NCBI RefSeq assembly: GCF_023516595.1
Contig: NZ_JAMGBG010000139.1
Span: 1-64,000 of the forward strand
Direction: 5' to 3'
Source of the DNA: Streptomyces neyagawaensis
GTDB lineage: Bacteria > Actinomycetota > Actinomycetes > Streptomycetales > Streptomycetaceae
Length of the DNA stretch: 64,000 nt
The position numbers and the translations under genes were made by a program. This document shows, piece by piece, positions 51,135-60,215 of this stretch. How positions within the stretch are numbered: the stretch's first letter is position 1; every line of letters begins with the position of its first letter. Under the pieces are notes generated by a model. The model was not told the DNA's origin, did not search any database, and saw only the letters and a program-made list of their open reading frames with translations.

Positions 51135-52355
51135 CTACGGCACCTGCTGGCCCTTGCCGAGGGCGATCACCCCGCCCTTGGAGACCGTGTAGAGCTCGGC
51201 GTCGCGCTCCGGGTTGACGCCGATGGTGGCGCCCGGGGGGACCTGGACGTTCTTGTCGAGGACGGCGCCCCGGACGACCGCACCCCGGCCGATGTGGACG
51301 TTGTCGTGCAGCACCGACCCCTGGACCACGGCGCCGGGGTCGACGACCACGCCCGGCGACAGGACGGACCGGGTCACCTGGCCGCGGATCAGGCAGCCCG
51401 CACTGATGATCGACTCGCTGGCGATGCCGCCCGCGTTGAAGCGGGCCGGGGAGAGCTGCCCGGAGCTGGTGTAGATGGGCCAGCTGCGGTTGAACAGGTT
51501 GAAGGCGGGGCGCTCGGCGATGAGGTCCATATGGGCGTCGTAGTAGGCGTCGAGGGTTCCGACGTCCCGCCAGTAGCCGCGGTCCCGGTTGGTCTCGCCG
51601 GGCACGTGGTTGGCGCTGAAGTCGTACAGCTGTGCCTCGCCCCGCTCGGTGAGCTGGGGCAGGATCGAGCCGCCCATGTCGTGGACGGAGTTCTCGTCCT
51701 CGGCGTCCCGCTGGAGCGCCTCCACCAGGGCTTTGGTGGTGAAGATGTAGTTGCCCATCGAGGCGAACACGCACTCGGGGTCGTCGACGAGACCGGGCGG
51801 GTCGGCGGGCTTCTCCAGGAAGCGCTCGACGCACCGGCCGTCGGAGCCGGGGGTGATCACCCCGAAGGAGGAGGACTCGGTGCGGGGCACACGTATCCCG
51901 GCGACGGTCACCCCCGCGCCGCCCTCGATGTGCTGGGCCAGCATCTGCCGGGGGTCCATGCGGTAGACGTGGTCGGCACCGAAGACGGCGACGTACTCGG
52001 GCTGTTCGTCCTGCACCAGGTTCAGGGACTGCAGCAGCGCGTCGGCGCTGCCCAGGTACCAGCGCGGGCCGAGCCGCTGCTGGGCGGGGACCGGGGTGAC
52101 GTAGTTGCCGAGCAGGCTCGACATCCGCCAGGTGGTGGTGATGTGCCGGTCCAGGGAGTGCGATTTGTACTGGGTCAGGACGCAGATCCGCAGGATGTCC
52201 GCGTTCACGAGATTGGAGAGTACGAAGTCCACGAGACGGTACGTCCCGCCGAAGGTCACCGCGGGTTTCGCGCGGTCGGCGGTCAGGGGCATCAGCCTCT
52301 TGCCCTCGCCGCCCGCCAGTACGATTCCCAGCACCGAAGGTCCACCGCGCCGCAT
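51135..52355 (-). CDS. glgC: Glucose-1-phosphate adenylyltransferase
   Basis: A 406-residue ADP-glucose pyrophosphorylase. LGIVLAGGEGKRLMPLTADR is the nucleotidyltransferase signature, AKPAVTFGG.YRLVDF the substrate loop, SADALLQSLNLV and VFGADHVYRMD the catalytic region, and the C-terminal third is a left-handed beta-helix (SVLHDNVHIGRGAVVRGAVL). It makes ADP-glucose from ATP and glucose-1-phosphate. It is encoded beside the glycogen-type glycosyltransferase gene on the same strand, 47 bases apart, so the pair supplies and uses ADP-glucose for glycogen or maltosyl-phosphate synthesis. Confidence 0.96.
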   Translation of the reverse strand: MRRGGPSVLGIVLAGGEGKRLMPLTADRAKPAVTFGGTYRLVDFVLSNLVNADILRICVLTQYKSHSLDRHITTTWRMSSLLGNYVTPVPAQQRLGPRWYLGSADALLQSLNLVQDEQPEYVAVFGADHVYRMDPRQMLAQHIEGGAGVTVAGIRVPRTESSSFGVITPGSDGRCVERFLEKPADPPGLVDDPECVFASMGNYIFTTKALVEALQRDAEDENSVHDMGGSILPQLTERGEAQLYDFSANHVPGETNRDRGYWRDVGTLDAYYDAHMDLIAERPAFNLFNRSWPIYTSSGQLSPARFNAGGIASESIISAGCLIRGQVTRSVLSPGVVVDPGAVVQGSVLHDNVHIGRGAVVRGAVLDKNVQVPPGATIGVNPERDAELYTVSKGGVIALGKGQQVP

Positions 52356-52402
52356 GCCGCCGCCCCTCTACGCCCGGTTGTGCCGTGCTCTGTCCTGTGT
52401 GC

Positions 52403-53554
52403 CTACCCCTGTTTGAGGACTTCCTCGTACAGGTGGACCGTCCGCCGGGCCACCGCGTCCCAGCCGAACTCGCGCACCGCGCGCTCCCGTCCCGCCTCAC
52501 CCATGCGGGCGGCGGTCGCGGGGTCGGCGAGGACCGAGTCGAGGGCGCGGGCCAGCTGAGCTTCGAAGTCGTCCTCGGTGGACACGAGGAGACCCGTGAC
52601 GCCGTCCTCCACGACCTCCGGGATACCGCCCACCCGTGACGCGACCACCGCCGTCCCGCAGGCCATGGCCTCCAGGTTGACGATGCCGAGCGGTTCGTAC
52701 ACCGAGGGGCAGACGAACACGGCGGCGTGGGTGAGGAGTTGGATCACCTCCGGGCGCGGCAGCATCTGCGGGATCCAGTGCAGGCCCTCGCGGACGCGGC
52801 TCAGCTCCTCGAAGAGGTCGCGGAACTCCCGGTCGATCTCCGGGGTGTCGGGGGCGCCGGCGCACAGCACGACCTGGACGTCCGGGTCGATGGCCCGTAC
52901 GGCCCGCAGCAGGTGGGGCACGCCCTTCTGGCGGGTGATGCGGCCGACGAACAGGACGTAGGGGCGTGCCCGGTCGAGGCCGACGCGGTCGAGGGCGTCG
53001 GTGGCGTGGTCGGGCCGGTAGAGGGAGGTGTCGATGCCGTTGTGGACGACCCGTACCTTGGCCGGGTCCAGGGCCGGGTAGCAGCCGAGGATGTCGTCGC
53101 GCATGGCGCCGGACACCGCGATCACCGCGTCGGCGGACTCGATCGCGGTGCGCTCGGCCCAGCTGGACAGGGCGTAGCCGCCGCCCAGTTGCTCGGCCTT
53201 CCAGGGGCGCAGCGGTTCCAGCGAGTGGGCGGTCATCACGTGCGGGATGCCGTGCAGCAGCTTGCCGAAGTGGCCGGCGAGATTGGCGTACCAGGTGTGC
53301 GAGTGGACGAGTTCCCGGCCTGCGAGGCCGGCGGCGATGGACAGGTCCACGGAGAAGGTGCGCAGGGCGTCGTTGGCGCCGTCCAGCGCCGACCAGGGCC
53401 GGTGGCGTACGACGCCGCCCGCGGCGCCCTCGCCCCAGCAGTGCACGTCGAGGTCGACGAGGGACCTCAACTCCCGTGCGAGGAACTCGACATGGACCCC
53501 CGCGCCGCCGTAGACGTCCGGCGGATACTCCCGGGTCAGCAGGCCGACTCGCAC
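52403..53554 (-). CDS. glgM: ADP-glucose-dependent glycosyltransferase (actinobacterial GlgA/GlgM)
   Basis: A 383-residue GT4-type transferase, shorter than classical GlgA (about 480). MRVGLLTREYPPDVYGGAG, HSHTWYANLAGH, HVMTAHSLEPLRPWKAEQLG and VLFVGRITRQKGV match the actinobacterial group represented by mycobacterial Rv1212c, which makes maltose-1-phosphate from ADP-glucose and glucose-1-phosphate for the GlgE pathway. The acceptor/phosphate region FVCPSVYEPLGIVNLEAMAC is intact. The start is GTG at 53554. Pairing with glgC supports the role; whether the product is M1P or glycogen directly is inferred from family knowledge. Confidence 0.9.
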   Translation of the reverse strand: MRVGLLTREYPPDVYGGAGVHVEFLARELRSLVDLDVHCWGEGAAGGVVRHRPWSALDGANDALRTFSVDLSIAAGLAGRELVHSHTWYANLAGHFGKLLHGIPHVMTAHSLEPLRPWKAEQLGGGYALSSWAERTAIESADAVIAVSGAMRDDILGCYPALDPAKVRVVHNGIDTSLYRPDHATDALDRVGLDRARPYVLFVGRITRQKGVPHLLRAVRAIDPDVQVVLCAGAPDTPEIDREFRDLFEELSRVREGLHWIPQMLPRPEVIQLLTHAAVFVCPSVYEPLGIVNLEAMACGTAVVASRVGGIPEVVEDGVTGLLVSTEDDFEAQLARALDSVLADPATAARMGEAGRERAVREFGWDAVARRTVHLYEEVLKQG

Positions 53555-53630
53555 CCGGAACCCCCTGTCTCACATGACTCGTTCCCACATGGTCACCCAC
53601 ACGGGGCGGTTGGGGAAGAGCGCCGTGTTG

Positions 53631-54380
53631 CTAGCGGGTGCCGCCCGTCCTGCCCGACCGCCGGGTCCGGGCCGGCGGCCGGTCGAAGCAGCAGTCGCCG
53701 CAGAGTCCGCCGCCGGGCAGCCGGTAGTAGAGGCAGCAGCTGCGGCGGCGGTGGGTGGCGGGGTCGAGGGTGCCGGCGAGATCGGGATGGGTGAGCTGCG
53801 CGGCGGCCAGCCGGCGGGCCCGGGCGGCCGCCTCCGGGCGTCCGTTCGCGGCGGCCCAGCGGTCGATCTGCCGCACCGCGCCCATGAGCGCCGAGGCCGC
53901 GTTCCCCCACAGCAGACGAGGGGAAACAGGCAGTTGGGAGCAGAGGGCCGCCGCCAGGGGGACGAGATGCGCCTCCCGTACGACCGCGCCGAGCCGGTCG
54001 GCGGGCAGCATTTGTACCCCGGTCAGCCAGAGCTCGTCCGGGGCGCTCGCGTCGGCGTCCCAGCGCAGCAGCCGCGGGTCGAGATCGGGGACGCGGTCGT
54101 GGAGGGCGGCGGTGCCGAGGGCGACCGACCACAGCCGGGCGGCGAGGCCGAGGTGCGCGATGGAGGCCGCGACGCGGGGTTCGGGGGCCCGGACGCTGTC
54201 CGCCACCTTCCGGACACGGAAAATTACGGGATTCTCGTAAACCTCCTTCTTCACATCGGCATCCCGTGCCGCGTACGCCTCCGCGAGGGTGGGCAGCGGC
54301 CGCCCCGGTGCCTCCCCGGTGCGTAGTACGAAGAAGCCGCCGAGGGCGGAGAGGTCCGTGAGGTCGGCGGCGTGGTCCAC
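53631..54380 (-). CDS. FhuF-like (2Fe-2S) ferric-siderophore reductase
   Basis: About 249 residues. The C-terminus has CCLYYRLPGGGLCGDCCF, a Cys-rich cluster like the unusual C-C-x10-C-x2-C that binds the 2Fe-2S cluster in FhuF. The middle (ASIAHLGLAARLWSVALGTA) and the GFFVLRT start region fit actinobacterial FhuF-like proteins, which reduce iron from internalised siderophores in the cytosol. The start is uncertain: GTG 54380 begins VDHAADLTDLSALGG but lacks a clear ribosome-binding site; a longer form from upstream cannot be excluded. The gene stands alone. Confidence 0.75.
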   Translation of the reverse strand: MDHAADLTDLSALGGFFVLRTGEAPGRPLPTLAEAYAARDADVKKEVYENPVIFRVRKVADSVRAPEPRVAASIAHLGLAARLWSVALGTAALHDRVPDLDPRLLRWDADASAPDELWLTGVQMLPADRLGAVVREAHLVPLAAALCSQLPVSPRLLWGNAASALMGAVRQIDRWAAANGRPEAAARARRLAAAQLTHPDLAGTLDPATHRRRSCCLYYRLPGGGLCGDCCFDRPPARTRRSGRTGGTR

Positions 54381-54608
54381 GACATCGAGTAGTACCAGGG
54401 TGTGCGGGCGTGTTCGCGGGGAGGGGTGCACTCCGTGTCGCCCGTCCTGAGGATGACGGGCGGCGAGTCGTACTCCATCGGCAGTACGACTCAATGAGTG
54501 CTCAGGTACGACGACGCGAACACGTTCGCGAGGCATCGTGGTCATCATGAAAGCCGACCGTTCGCAGCGGCGGGCCGAGCGCCCCCGCCCCTCGCCGAGG
54601 AGTCGCTC

Positions 54609-55739
54609 ATGAGCGCCCTCGCGTTGTCCGTGCTGCTGTCGTTCGTCTCCGCCGTCGCCTACGCGGGCGGTGCGATCGTGCAGGAGCGTGTCGCGGTGAC
54701 CTCCCCCGGCCGGACCTACGCGCCGCTGCGCCGCCCGGCCTGGTGGGCCGCCGTCGGACTGAACGGTCTCGGCGGGCTGCTGCACGTGGTGGCCCTGGCG
54801 TACGGCCCGCTCAGCCTGGTCCAGCCGCTGGGCGCGCTGACCATCGTCTTCGCCCTGCCCATGGCGGCGCTCTTCGTGGGCCGCAGGGCCGGGGCGACGG
54901 CCTGGCGGGGCGCGATCATGGCGACGGTGGGTCTCGCGGGCCTGCTCTCCCTGGTCGGCACGGCCGACGCGCGGTCCCTGGACACCGCCGAGCGCGCCCT
55001 GGTGGCCCTGGTCAGCGCGGGCGCGGTGGCGGCGCTGATGACGGCGGCCCACGCCGCGCACCGGCATCCGACGACGCGCAGCATCCTGCTGGCGGTGGCG
55101 TCCGGTGTCGCGTTCGGCATGTCCTCGGTGTTCACCAAGACGGTGGCCGTCGACTGGACGGACGGTGTCTCGCTCGCCGACCTGCCGACCCTCGCGGTCA
55201 TCGGTGTCTTCGCCACGGCCGGTCTGCTGCTGGCCCAGGCCTCCTACCGCAGCGGCGGTCTCGCTGCCCCGCTCGCCACCCTGACCGTCGTGAACCCGGT
55301 GGTGGCGGCGGCGGTCGGCATCACGATGTTCGGCGAGACGTTCCGCTACGGCACCACGGGCACCCTCCTCGCGCTGGGCTGCGGGGTCGTCGCGGCGGGC
55401 GGTCTGATCGTGCTCACCACCGAACGGCTCCACGAGGAGGCGCGGCCCGAGCGGGTCGGGGACGAGGCCACGGCGGACGCGTCGGCGGTCGCCGACCGGG
55501 AGGCGGCCCTCGCCGTCGAGCGGCTGCTCGCCGGGCTTTCCTCACGGTCGGCCGGGGTCCCGGCGGCGGCCGACGGATCGATCGGCCTCGACCAGCGGGT
55601 GGTCGTACCGGCGCCGTTCCGCGGGGCCAGTGGCTCCGCGGACGAGGGGCGGCCCGAGCTGGACCTGCGGCCGTTCCACGGCGAGCTGTATGTGCCGCGG
55701 CCGCACGGCGACCGGCATCGGGACCACGTCGGGACGTGA
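54609..55739 (+). CDS. DMT/EamA-like membrane transporter
   Basis: A 376-residue protein with about ten transmembrane helices (for example ALSVLLSFVSAVAYAGGAIV, LGALTIVFALPMAALFVG, ILLAVASGVAFGMSSVF, ATLTVVNPVVAAAVGITMFG, GCGVVAAGGLIVL) arranged as two EamA-type halves, followed by a soluble C-terminal tail of about 100 residues, charged and unstructured (LDLRPFHGELYVPRPHGDRH). Drug/metabolite transporters of this kind export small molecules; the substrate is unknown. GAGGAG seven bases before ATG 54609 supports the start. A strong hairpin follows the stop at once. Confidence 0.8.
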   Translation: MSALALSVLLSFVSAVAYAGGAIVQERVAVTSPGRTYAPLRRPAWWAAVGLNGLGGLLHVVALAYGPLSLVQPLGALTIVFALPMAALFVGRRAGATAWRGAIMATVGLAGLLSLVGTADARSLDTAERALVALVSAGAVAALMTAAHAAHRHPTTRSILLAVASGVAFGMSSVFTKTVAVDWTDGVSLADLPTLAVIGVFATAGLLLAQASYRSGGLAAPLATLTVVNPVVAAAVGITMFGETFRYGTTGTLLALGCGVVAAGGLIVLTTERLHEEARPERVGDEATADASAVADREAALAVERLLAGLSSRSAGVPAAADGSIGLDQRVVVPAPFRGASGSADEGRPELDLRPFHGELYVPRPHGDRHRDHVGT

Positions 55740-55766
55740 GCGGGAGGCCCGGAGCGGGCCTCCCGC
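55740..55766. terminator. Bidirectional hairpin between transporter and Rpf-like genes
   Basis: GCGGGAGGCCCG (55740-55751) pairs with CGGGCCTCCCGC (55755-55766) around GAG. It starts right after the transporter stop and ends 14 bases from the end of the convergent gene. Confidence 0.85.
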
Positions 55767-55780
55767 GGTACGTCGGCGCG

Positions 55781-56911
55781 TCAGAGACGCACCCCTCCGG
55801 CCCGGAGATAGGCGATCGGGTCGACGTCGCTGCCGAAGCCGGGCCCCGTCCGCACCTCGAAGTGCAGATGCGGGCCCGAGCTGTTGCCCGTGGATCCGGA
55901 GCGGCCGATGCGCTGGCCCGCGCTCACGTGCTGCCCGGCCTTCACGGAGATCGCCGACAGATGGGCGTACTGCGTGTACCGGCCGTCGGCGTGCCGGATG
56001 ACCACCTGGTAGCCGAAGGAGCCGCCCCAGCCGGCCGTGACGACCTCACCGGAGGCCACGGACTTGACGGTGCTGCCGGTCGGCACGGGGAAGTCGACAC
56101 CCGTGTGGTAGCCCTTCGACCAGGAGGAGCCGGAGGCGCGGTACGGGGTGCCGAGGGAGGCGTTCACCGGGGCGACCCGGGACCCGGACTCCTGCCGCGA
56201 GTCGGTCCGCTGCTCCCGCTTCTGCTCCTTCTTCCCTTCCTTTTTCTCTTCCTTCTCGGGCCGCTCCTTCTTCGGCTGCTCCTTCTTGTGCTCCTTCTTC
56301 GGGGCGGCCGAGGTCAGGCTCAGCCGCTGGCCCGGCAGGATGCGGTCCGGGTCGGAGCCGATGATCCTGCGGTTGGCGTTGTAGAGCCCGCGCCAACCGC
56401 CCTTGACCTCCTCGGACTCGGCGATCTCGGAGAGCGTGTCGCCCCGGACGACCGTGTACATCTCGACCTTGCCCGCCTGTGACTGGGGCGTGGTCTGCGG
56501 TTTGACGTCCTCGATCGTGCGCGGCGCGTCGCCGCCGCGGGTGAGGCCCGCGCGGACCGAGCAGTGGGGCCAGGCGCGCGGGCCCTGACCGTCCAGCACC
56601 TTCTCGGCGATCGCGATCTGCTGTTCCTTGGTCGCCAGGTCGGCGCGCGCGGCGTAGGCCCTTCCGCCGTACGCCTCCCAGGTCGACTGACTGAACTGGA
56701 GGCCGCCGTAGTAGCCGTTGCCGGTGTTGATGTCCCAGTCACCGGTGGACTCGCAGGCCGCGACCTTCTCCCAGGTGTCCACGTCGGCCGCCTCGGCGAC
56801 TCCCGTGCCGATCAGCGGGAGTGCGATGCCGGCGCCGCCGGCTGTGACCGTGAGTGAAGCACGGTTGATCCTGTTCGGCTGGTACCGGCGGTGCCGGCCG
56901 CGTACGGCCAT
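55781..56911 (-). CDS. Resuscitation-promoting-factor-like transglycosylase with LysM and M23 peptidase domains
   Basis: A 376-residue exported cell-wall enzyme. After the signal peptide (to about VAEAAD, residue 42) come the Rpf lytic transglycosylase domain (TWEKVAACESTGDWDINTGN, with the catalytic Glu in ACES), a LysM domain (MYTVVRGDTLSEIAES and PDRILPGQRLSL), a Lys/Glu-rich linker (about residues 215-250), and a C-terminal M23 metallopeptidase. In the latter HTGVDF and HLHFEVRTG carry zinc ligands. It cleaves both glycan and peptide parts of peptidoglycan; Streptomyces Rpf proteins promote spore germination. ATG 56911 follows GAGGGG. Confidence 0.93.
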   Translation of the reverse strand: MAVRGRHRRYQPNRINRASLTVTAGGAGIALPLIGTGVAEAADVDTWEKVAACESTGDWDINTGNGYYGGLQFSQSTWEAYGGRAYAARADLATKEQQIAIAEKVLDGQGPRAWPHCSVRAGLTRGGDAPRTIEDVKPQTTPQSQAGKVEMYTVVRGDTLSEIAESEEVKGGWRGLYNANRRIIGSDPDRILPGQRLSLTSAAPKKEHKKEQPKKERPEKEEKKEGKKEQKREQRTDSRQESGSRVAPVNASLGTPYRASGSSWSKGYHTGVDFPVPTGSTVKSVASGEVVTAGWGGSFGYQVVIRHADGRYTQYAHLSAISVKAGQHVSAGQRIGRSGSTGNSSGPHLHFEVRTGPGFGSDVDPIAYLRAGGVRL

Positions 56912-57324
56912 GGAGTAGCCCCCCTCGCCTCTGCCACGAAGTCGCAAAAGTAAGCGCCGCGAACCGGCCATGACAAGACGAAAATCCAGCCGCACCAACC
57001 TCGCGAGTGGCGTGGAAGCGACCTGTCCCGGCGCGTAAGTACCTCTGTCCGGCGCACGCGTGAGCGGGTGCGGCGCGTGAAGCGCGCCGGTTGCGCACTC
57101 CATTGAGGCAGGTGGGGCCCTTTTCGCGTACTCAAGAACGACGTGCCGCGCGGCGCGCAAGGGGCCGCCGCACGTCAGGATGACCGGAAGGGCAATACTG
57201 GCGAGCACTGACGGCAGCACCAATATGAGGACCTACCGGCACCACTTGTGCATCACGACGTGACCATCACGACTCGACCGATTCACCGGCACCACTGATT
57301 CCAGGATCCATAGGAGCCCACCGC
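56912..57324. other. Intergenic region between divergent Rpf-like and gnd genes
   Basis: This 413-base spacer holds the promoters of both genes. Streptomyces rpf genes often have a long leader with a ydaO/c-di-AMP riboswitch; I compared the minus strand with its conserved segments and did not find a match. Short repeats CCGGCACCACT at about 57237 and 57290 lie before gnd. No other gene is supported. Confidence 0.45.
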
Positions 57325-58764
57325 ATGAGCACTTCAGCCCAGATCGGCGTCACCGGCCTCGCGGTCATGGGGAGCAATCTCGCCCGCAACTTCGCCCGCA
57401 ACGGCTACACGGTCGCCGTCCACAACCGCTCCGCGGCGAAGACGCACGCGCTGGTGGAGGAGCACGGGCACGAGGGCGACTTCATCGCGGCCGAGACCGC
57501 CAAGGAATTCGTCCAGGCGCTGGAGCGCCCCCGGCGTCTGGTGGTGATGGTGAAGGCCGGCGGCCCCACGGACGCGGTGATCGAGGAGTTCGCGCCGCTG
57601 CTGGAGCCCGGCGACATGATCATCGACGGCGGCAACGCGCACTTCGCCGACACCCGCCGCCGTGAGGCCGCGCTGCGCGAGCAGGGCATCCTCTTCGTGG
57701 GCGCGGGCATCTCCGGCGGTGAGGAGGGCGCGCTCAACGGGCCCAGCATCATGCCGGGCGGCCCGGCCGAGTCGTACGACTCCCTCGGCCCGATGCTGGA
57801 GAAGATCTCCGCGAAGGCCGCCGACGGGTCGCCGTGTGTGACGCACGTCGGTCCGGACGGCGCCGGGCACTTCGTGAAGATGGTCCACAACGGCATCGAG
57901 TACGCCGACATGCAGCTGATCGGCGAGGCGTACCAGTTGCTGCGCGATGTGGCCGGGTACTCCCCCGCGCAGATCGCGGAGATCTTCCGTACCTGGAACA
58001 CCGGGCGCCTCGACTCGTATCTGATCGAGATCACCGCCGAGGTGCTGGCGCACGTGGACGCGGCGACCGGCAAGCCGTTCGTGGACGTCGTCGTCGACCA
58101 GGCGGAGCAGAAGGGCACGGGCCGCTGGACCGTGCAGATCGCGCTGGACCTGGGTGTGCCGGTCTCCGGTATCGCCGAGGCCGTCTTCGCGCGTTCGCTG
58201 TCCGGGCACGCCGCGCTGCGTGAGGCCTCGCGCTCGCTGGCCGGGCCGAAGGCGGCGCCGCTCAGCGCGGCCGAGGCGGGTGCCTTCGCCGACCGGGTCG
58301 AGCAGGCGCTGTACGCGTCCAAGATCGTGTCGTACACGCAGGGCTTCCACGAGATCGACGCGGCCCGCGGCGAGTACGACTGGGACATCGACCTCGGCAA
58401 GGTCGCCTCGATCTGGCGGGGCGGCTGCATCATCCGCGCGGCCTTCCTCGACCGTATCCGCGCCGCGTACGACGCCCGGCCGGACCTGCCGAGCCTGCTG
58501 TCCGACGAGACGTTCGCGCAGGAGATCGCGGCGGCGCAGGACGACTGGCGTGAGGTGATCGTGGCCGCGACCCGGCAGGGCGTGCCGACGCCGGGCTTCG
58601 CGGCGGCGCTCGCCTACTACGACGCCCTCCGCGCGGAGCGGCTGCCCGCGGCGCTCACGCAGGGCCAGCGCGACTTCTTCGGCGCGCACACGTACCGGAG
58701 GGTGGACCGCGAGGGCTCGTTCCACACGCTGTGGGGCGGGGACCGCTCGGAGGTCGAGGCGTAG
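57325..58764 (+). CDS. gnd: 6-phosphogluconate dehydrogenase, decarboxylating
   Basis: A 479-residue oxidative pentose-phosphate enzyme of normal length. IGVTGLAVMGSNLARNFARN is the cofactor motif (NADP-type, with Asn-Arg-Ser after the second strand), GISGGEEGALNGPSIMPGG and HFVKMVHNGIEYADMQLI carry the substrate-binding and catalytic Lys and Glu residues, and the C-terminal RREGSFHTLWGGDRSEVEA-like tail (DREGSFHTLWGG) reaches into the partner subunit. It makes ribulose-5-phosphate, CO2 and NADPH. It is monocistronic with a strong hairpin downstream. Confidence 0.96.
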   Translation: MSTSAQIGVTGLAVMGSNLARNFARNGYTVAVHNRSAAKTHALVEEHGHEGDFIAAETAKEFVQALERPRRLVVMVKAGGPTDAVIEEFAPLLEPGDMIIDGGNAHFADTRRREAALREQGILFVGAGISGGEEGALNGPSIMPGGPAESYDSLGPMLEKISAKAADGSPCVTHVGPDGAGHFVKMVHNGIEYADMQLIGEAYQLLRDVAGYSPAQIAEIFRTWNTGRLDSYLIEITAEVLAHVDAATGKPFVDVVVDQAEQKGTGRWTVQIALDLGVPVSGIAEAVFARSLSGHAALREASRSLAGPKAAPLSAAEAGAFADRVEQALYASKIVSYTQGFHEIDAARGEYDWDIDLGKVASIWRGGCIIRAAFLDRIRAAYDARPDLPSLLSDETFAQEIAAAQDDWREVIVAATRQGVPTPGFAAALAYYDALRAERLPAALTQGQRDFFGAHTYRRVDREGSFHTLWGGDRSEVEA

Positions 58765-58850
58765 GACGGTGACCTCGGGGGACGCCGACGGGGCCGGTCG
58801 GCCGTGGTCGGGCTCGGCGGCCCCCGGGTTCTCCTGCGGGTGACAGGGCA

Positions 58851-58884
58851 GTGGCCCGGCGTGAAGCGGTTCACGCCGGGCCAC
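58851..58884 (+). terminator. Hairpin after gnd
   Basis: A perfect 15-bp stem (58851-58865 with 58870-58884) with tetraloop GCGG, followed by TTGTCGTT, 86 bases after the gnd stop. It can also serve the convergent Pro-rich peptide gene. Confidence 0.88.
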
Positions 58885-58911
58885 TTGTCGTTCGTCGGCC
58901 CATCGGGTCCG

Positions 58912-59118
58912 CTACGACAGGGGTTTGGGGGTCGGTTCTCCCGGGATCGGGTCGGGGCCCGGGGGGCGGGGCACCGGGTCCGGCTCCGGGGTCGGGGCGG
59001 GTTCCGGTGGGGGCACCGGGTCGGGGTAGGGGTTCGGGGCCGGGACGGGTTCGGGGCGGTCGGGGCCCGGGCCCGGTGTGGGGCCGGGCCGCACGGGGTC
59101 CGGTTCTGGGTGGGTCAT
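58912..59118 (-). CDS. 68-residue Pro/Glu/Asp-rich small protein
   Basis: ATG 59118 is preceded by TGGAGGACACG, a strong ribosome-binding site, and the frame ends at 58912. The product is more than 40 percent Pro with acidic residues (EPDPVRPGPTPGPGPDRPEP) and has no signal peptide, Cys or hydrophobic segment; it should be extended and soluble in the cytosol. An upstream in-frame ATG at 59148 is also possible. The gene follows the racemase-like gene by 68 bases on the same strand and precedes the gnd hairpin. The function is unknown; low complexity means chance coding cannot be ruled out. Confidence 0.5.
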   Translation of the reverse strand: MTHPEPDPVRPGPTPGPGPDRPEPVPAPNPYPDPVPPPEPAPTPEPDPVPRPPGPDPIPGEPTPKPLS

Positions 59119-59186
59119 CGTGTCCTCCAGCCAGTGGGTGTCGGCCATGGACTTGTGCCACGGGTACCCGGGCGCCCCACGGGCAG

Positions 59187-59822
59187 TCACCCGGTCGGCA
59201 GCACCGCCGACGCACCCGCCGCCAGCCCCGGTCGGGGGCTGGACAGGACGGGGATCGTGGTCGTGGTCCACCGCCGGGCGGGCGTCATGGACGCCTGGGC
59301 CAGGACGATCGCGTCGGCGTCGGTGACCTCGTCGGCGGCCGCGGCGATCGCGCGGGCGTAGCCCTCGGTGTCACCGGCCTCGAACAGCGCCCACGCGGCG
59401 TCGAGGAGGAGGGTCCGGATCTCCACGGGGCCCGTGGCCTCCTCCTCGATCAGGGCCGCCGTCGGGGCCAGTGTGGAGCGCACCGTGGCGAGGACGACGA
59501 TCCGCGGCCCGGCGGCCACGGCGGCGGCCGCCATCGGGCGGTCCACGCGGAGCACGGGCACGCCGACGTCGGTCGCCTCGGCGACGGCGCCCATGCTGGA
59601 GCAGGTGCACAACACCGCCGCGGCGCCCTCGGCGACGGCCTCGTCGAGCAGGGCGCGGACATCGCCGGCGACCGACGCGGGACCGTCGGTGCCCGCGCGG
59701 GTCAGCAGGTCCTCGGCGACGAAGTGCCGCAGTTCCAGGCCGGGATGGGCCTCGTCGCGGAGGGCGTCGAAGACGGGGATGTGGAGGGGGGAGGTGTGCA
59801 GCAGGGCGAGCACGCCGCCCAT
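59187..59822 (-). CDS. Aspartate/glutamate racemase-family protein
   Basis: A 211-residue protein of the Asp/Glu racemase-arylmalonate decarboxylase superfamily. One catalytic Cys is visible in AVLCTCSSMGAVAE (near residue 72); the second expected Cys position, late in the protein, reads DAIVLAQASMTPAR, without Cys. Active racemases use two Cys, so this may be a decarboxylase, isomerase or one-Cys relative. The ATG overlaps the last base of the GNAT stop (TGATG), so the genes are coupled. It lies in an operon headed by panD, which also uses L-aspartate. Confidence 0.7.
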   Translation of the reverse strand: MGGVLALLHTSPLHIPVFDALRDEAHPGLELRHFVAEDLLTRAGTDGPASVAGDVRALLDEAVAEGAAAVLCTCSSMGAVAEATDVGVPVLRVDRPMAAAAVAAGPRIVVLATVRSTLAPTAALIEEEATGPVEIRTLLLDAAWALFEAGDTEGYARAIAAAADEVTDADAIVLAQASMTPARRWTTTTIPVLSSPRPGLAAGASAVLPTG

Positions 59823-60166
59823 CAGAATCCCTCCGGGTGGGCGATGAGCCAGTCCTTGGCGGCCCGCAGCAGCTCCGGGTCGGCCGCCGGGGCCTCATCG
59901 GGGTGCCGCTCCGCCCACTTCACCACGTACGGGCACAGCGGCGCGACGACGATGCCCTCGCGTTCCGCCATGCCGTACAGCCACCGTGCCAGCGAACCGG
60001 CGATGCCCTGGCCCTCGTACGCGGGCTCGACGATCGTGTGGACCGGGACGAGGGCGCGCCGCGGGGCCTCCAGGACGAAGTACTGGATGTGTCCGGCCAG
60101 TTCGTCCCCGGCGAAGGCCTCCAGGCGGCCGCGGGCCCGGTCGTCGCGGATCTCGATGTCGCTCAT
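59822..60166 (-). CDS. Short GNAT-like acetyltransferase (YjdJ/NATD1 type)
   Basis: A 114-residue protein, the size of the minimal GNAT group represented by YjdJ/NATD1. Segments ELAGHIQYFVLE, LVPVHTIVEPAYEGQGIAGS (acetyl-CoA loop QGIAGS) and the closing VAPLCPYVVKWAERHPDE are characteristic of this group. It has a CoA-binding fold but no known substrate. It starts 49 bases after the panD stop and overlaps the racemase-like start by one base. Confidence 0.82.
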   Translation of the reverse strand: MSDIEIRDDRARGRLEAFAGDELAGHIQYFVLEAPRRALVPVHTIVEPAYEGQGIAGSLARWLYGMAEREGIVVAPLCPYVVKWAERHPDEAPAADPELLRAAKDWLIAHPEGF

Positions 60167-60215
60167 GCGGTTCTCCTCGCGTACGGTCGGCGTCGCCGGG
60201 CGGCCGCCCGTGGAC

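Noticed and set aside
56912..57230. A ydaO (c-di-AMP) riboswitch before the Rpf-like gene
   Set aside because: Expected from other Streptomyces rpf genes, but the minus-strand leader does not show the conserved riboswitch segments on reading. A covariance-model search (RF00379) would settle it.
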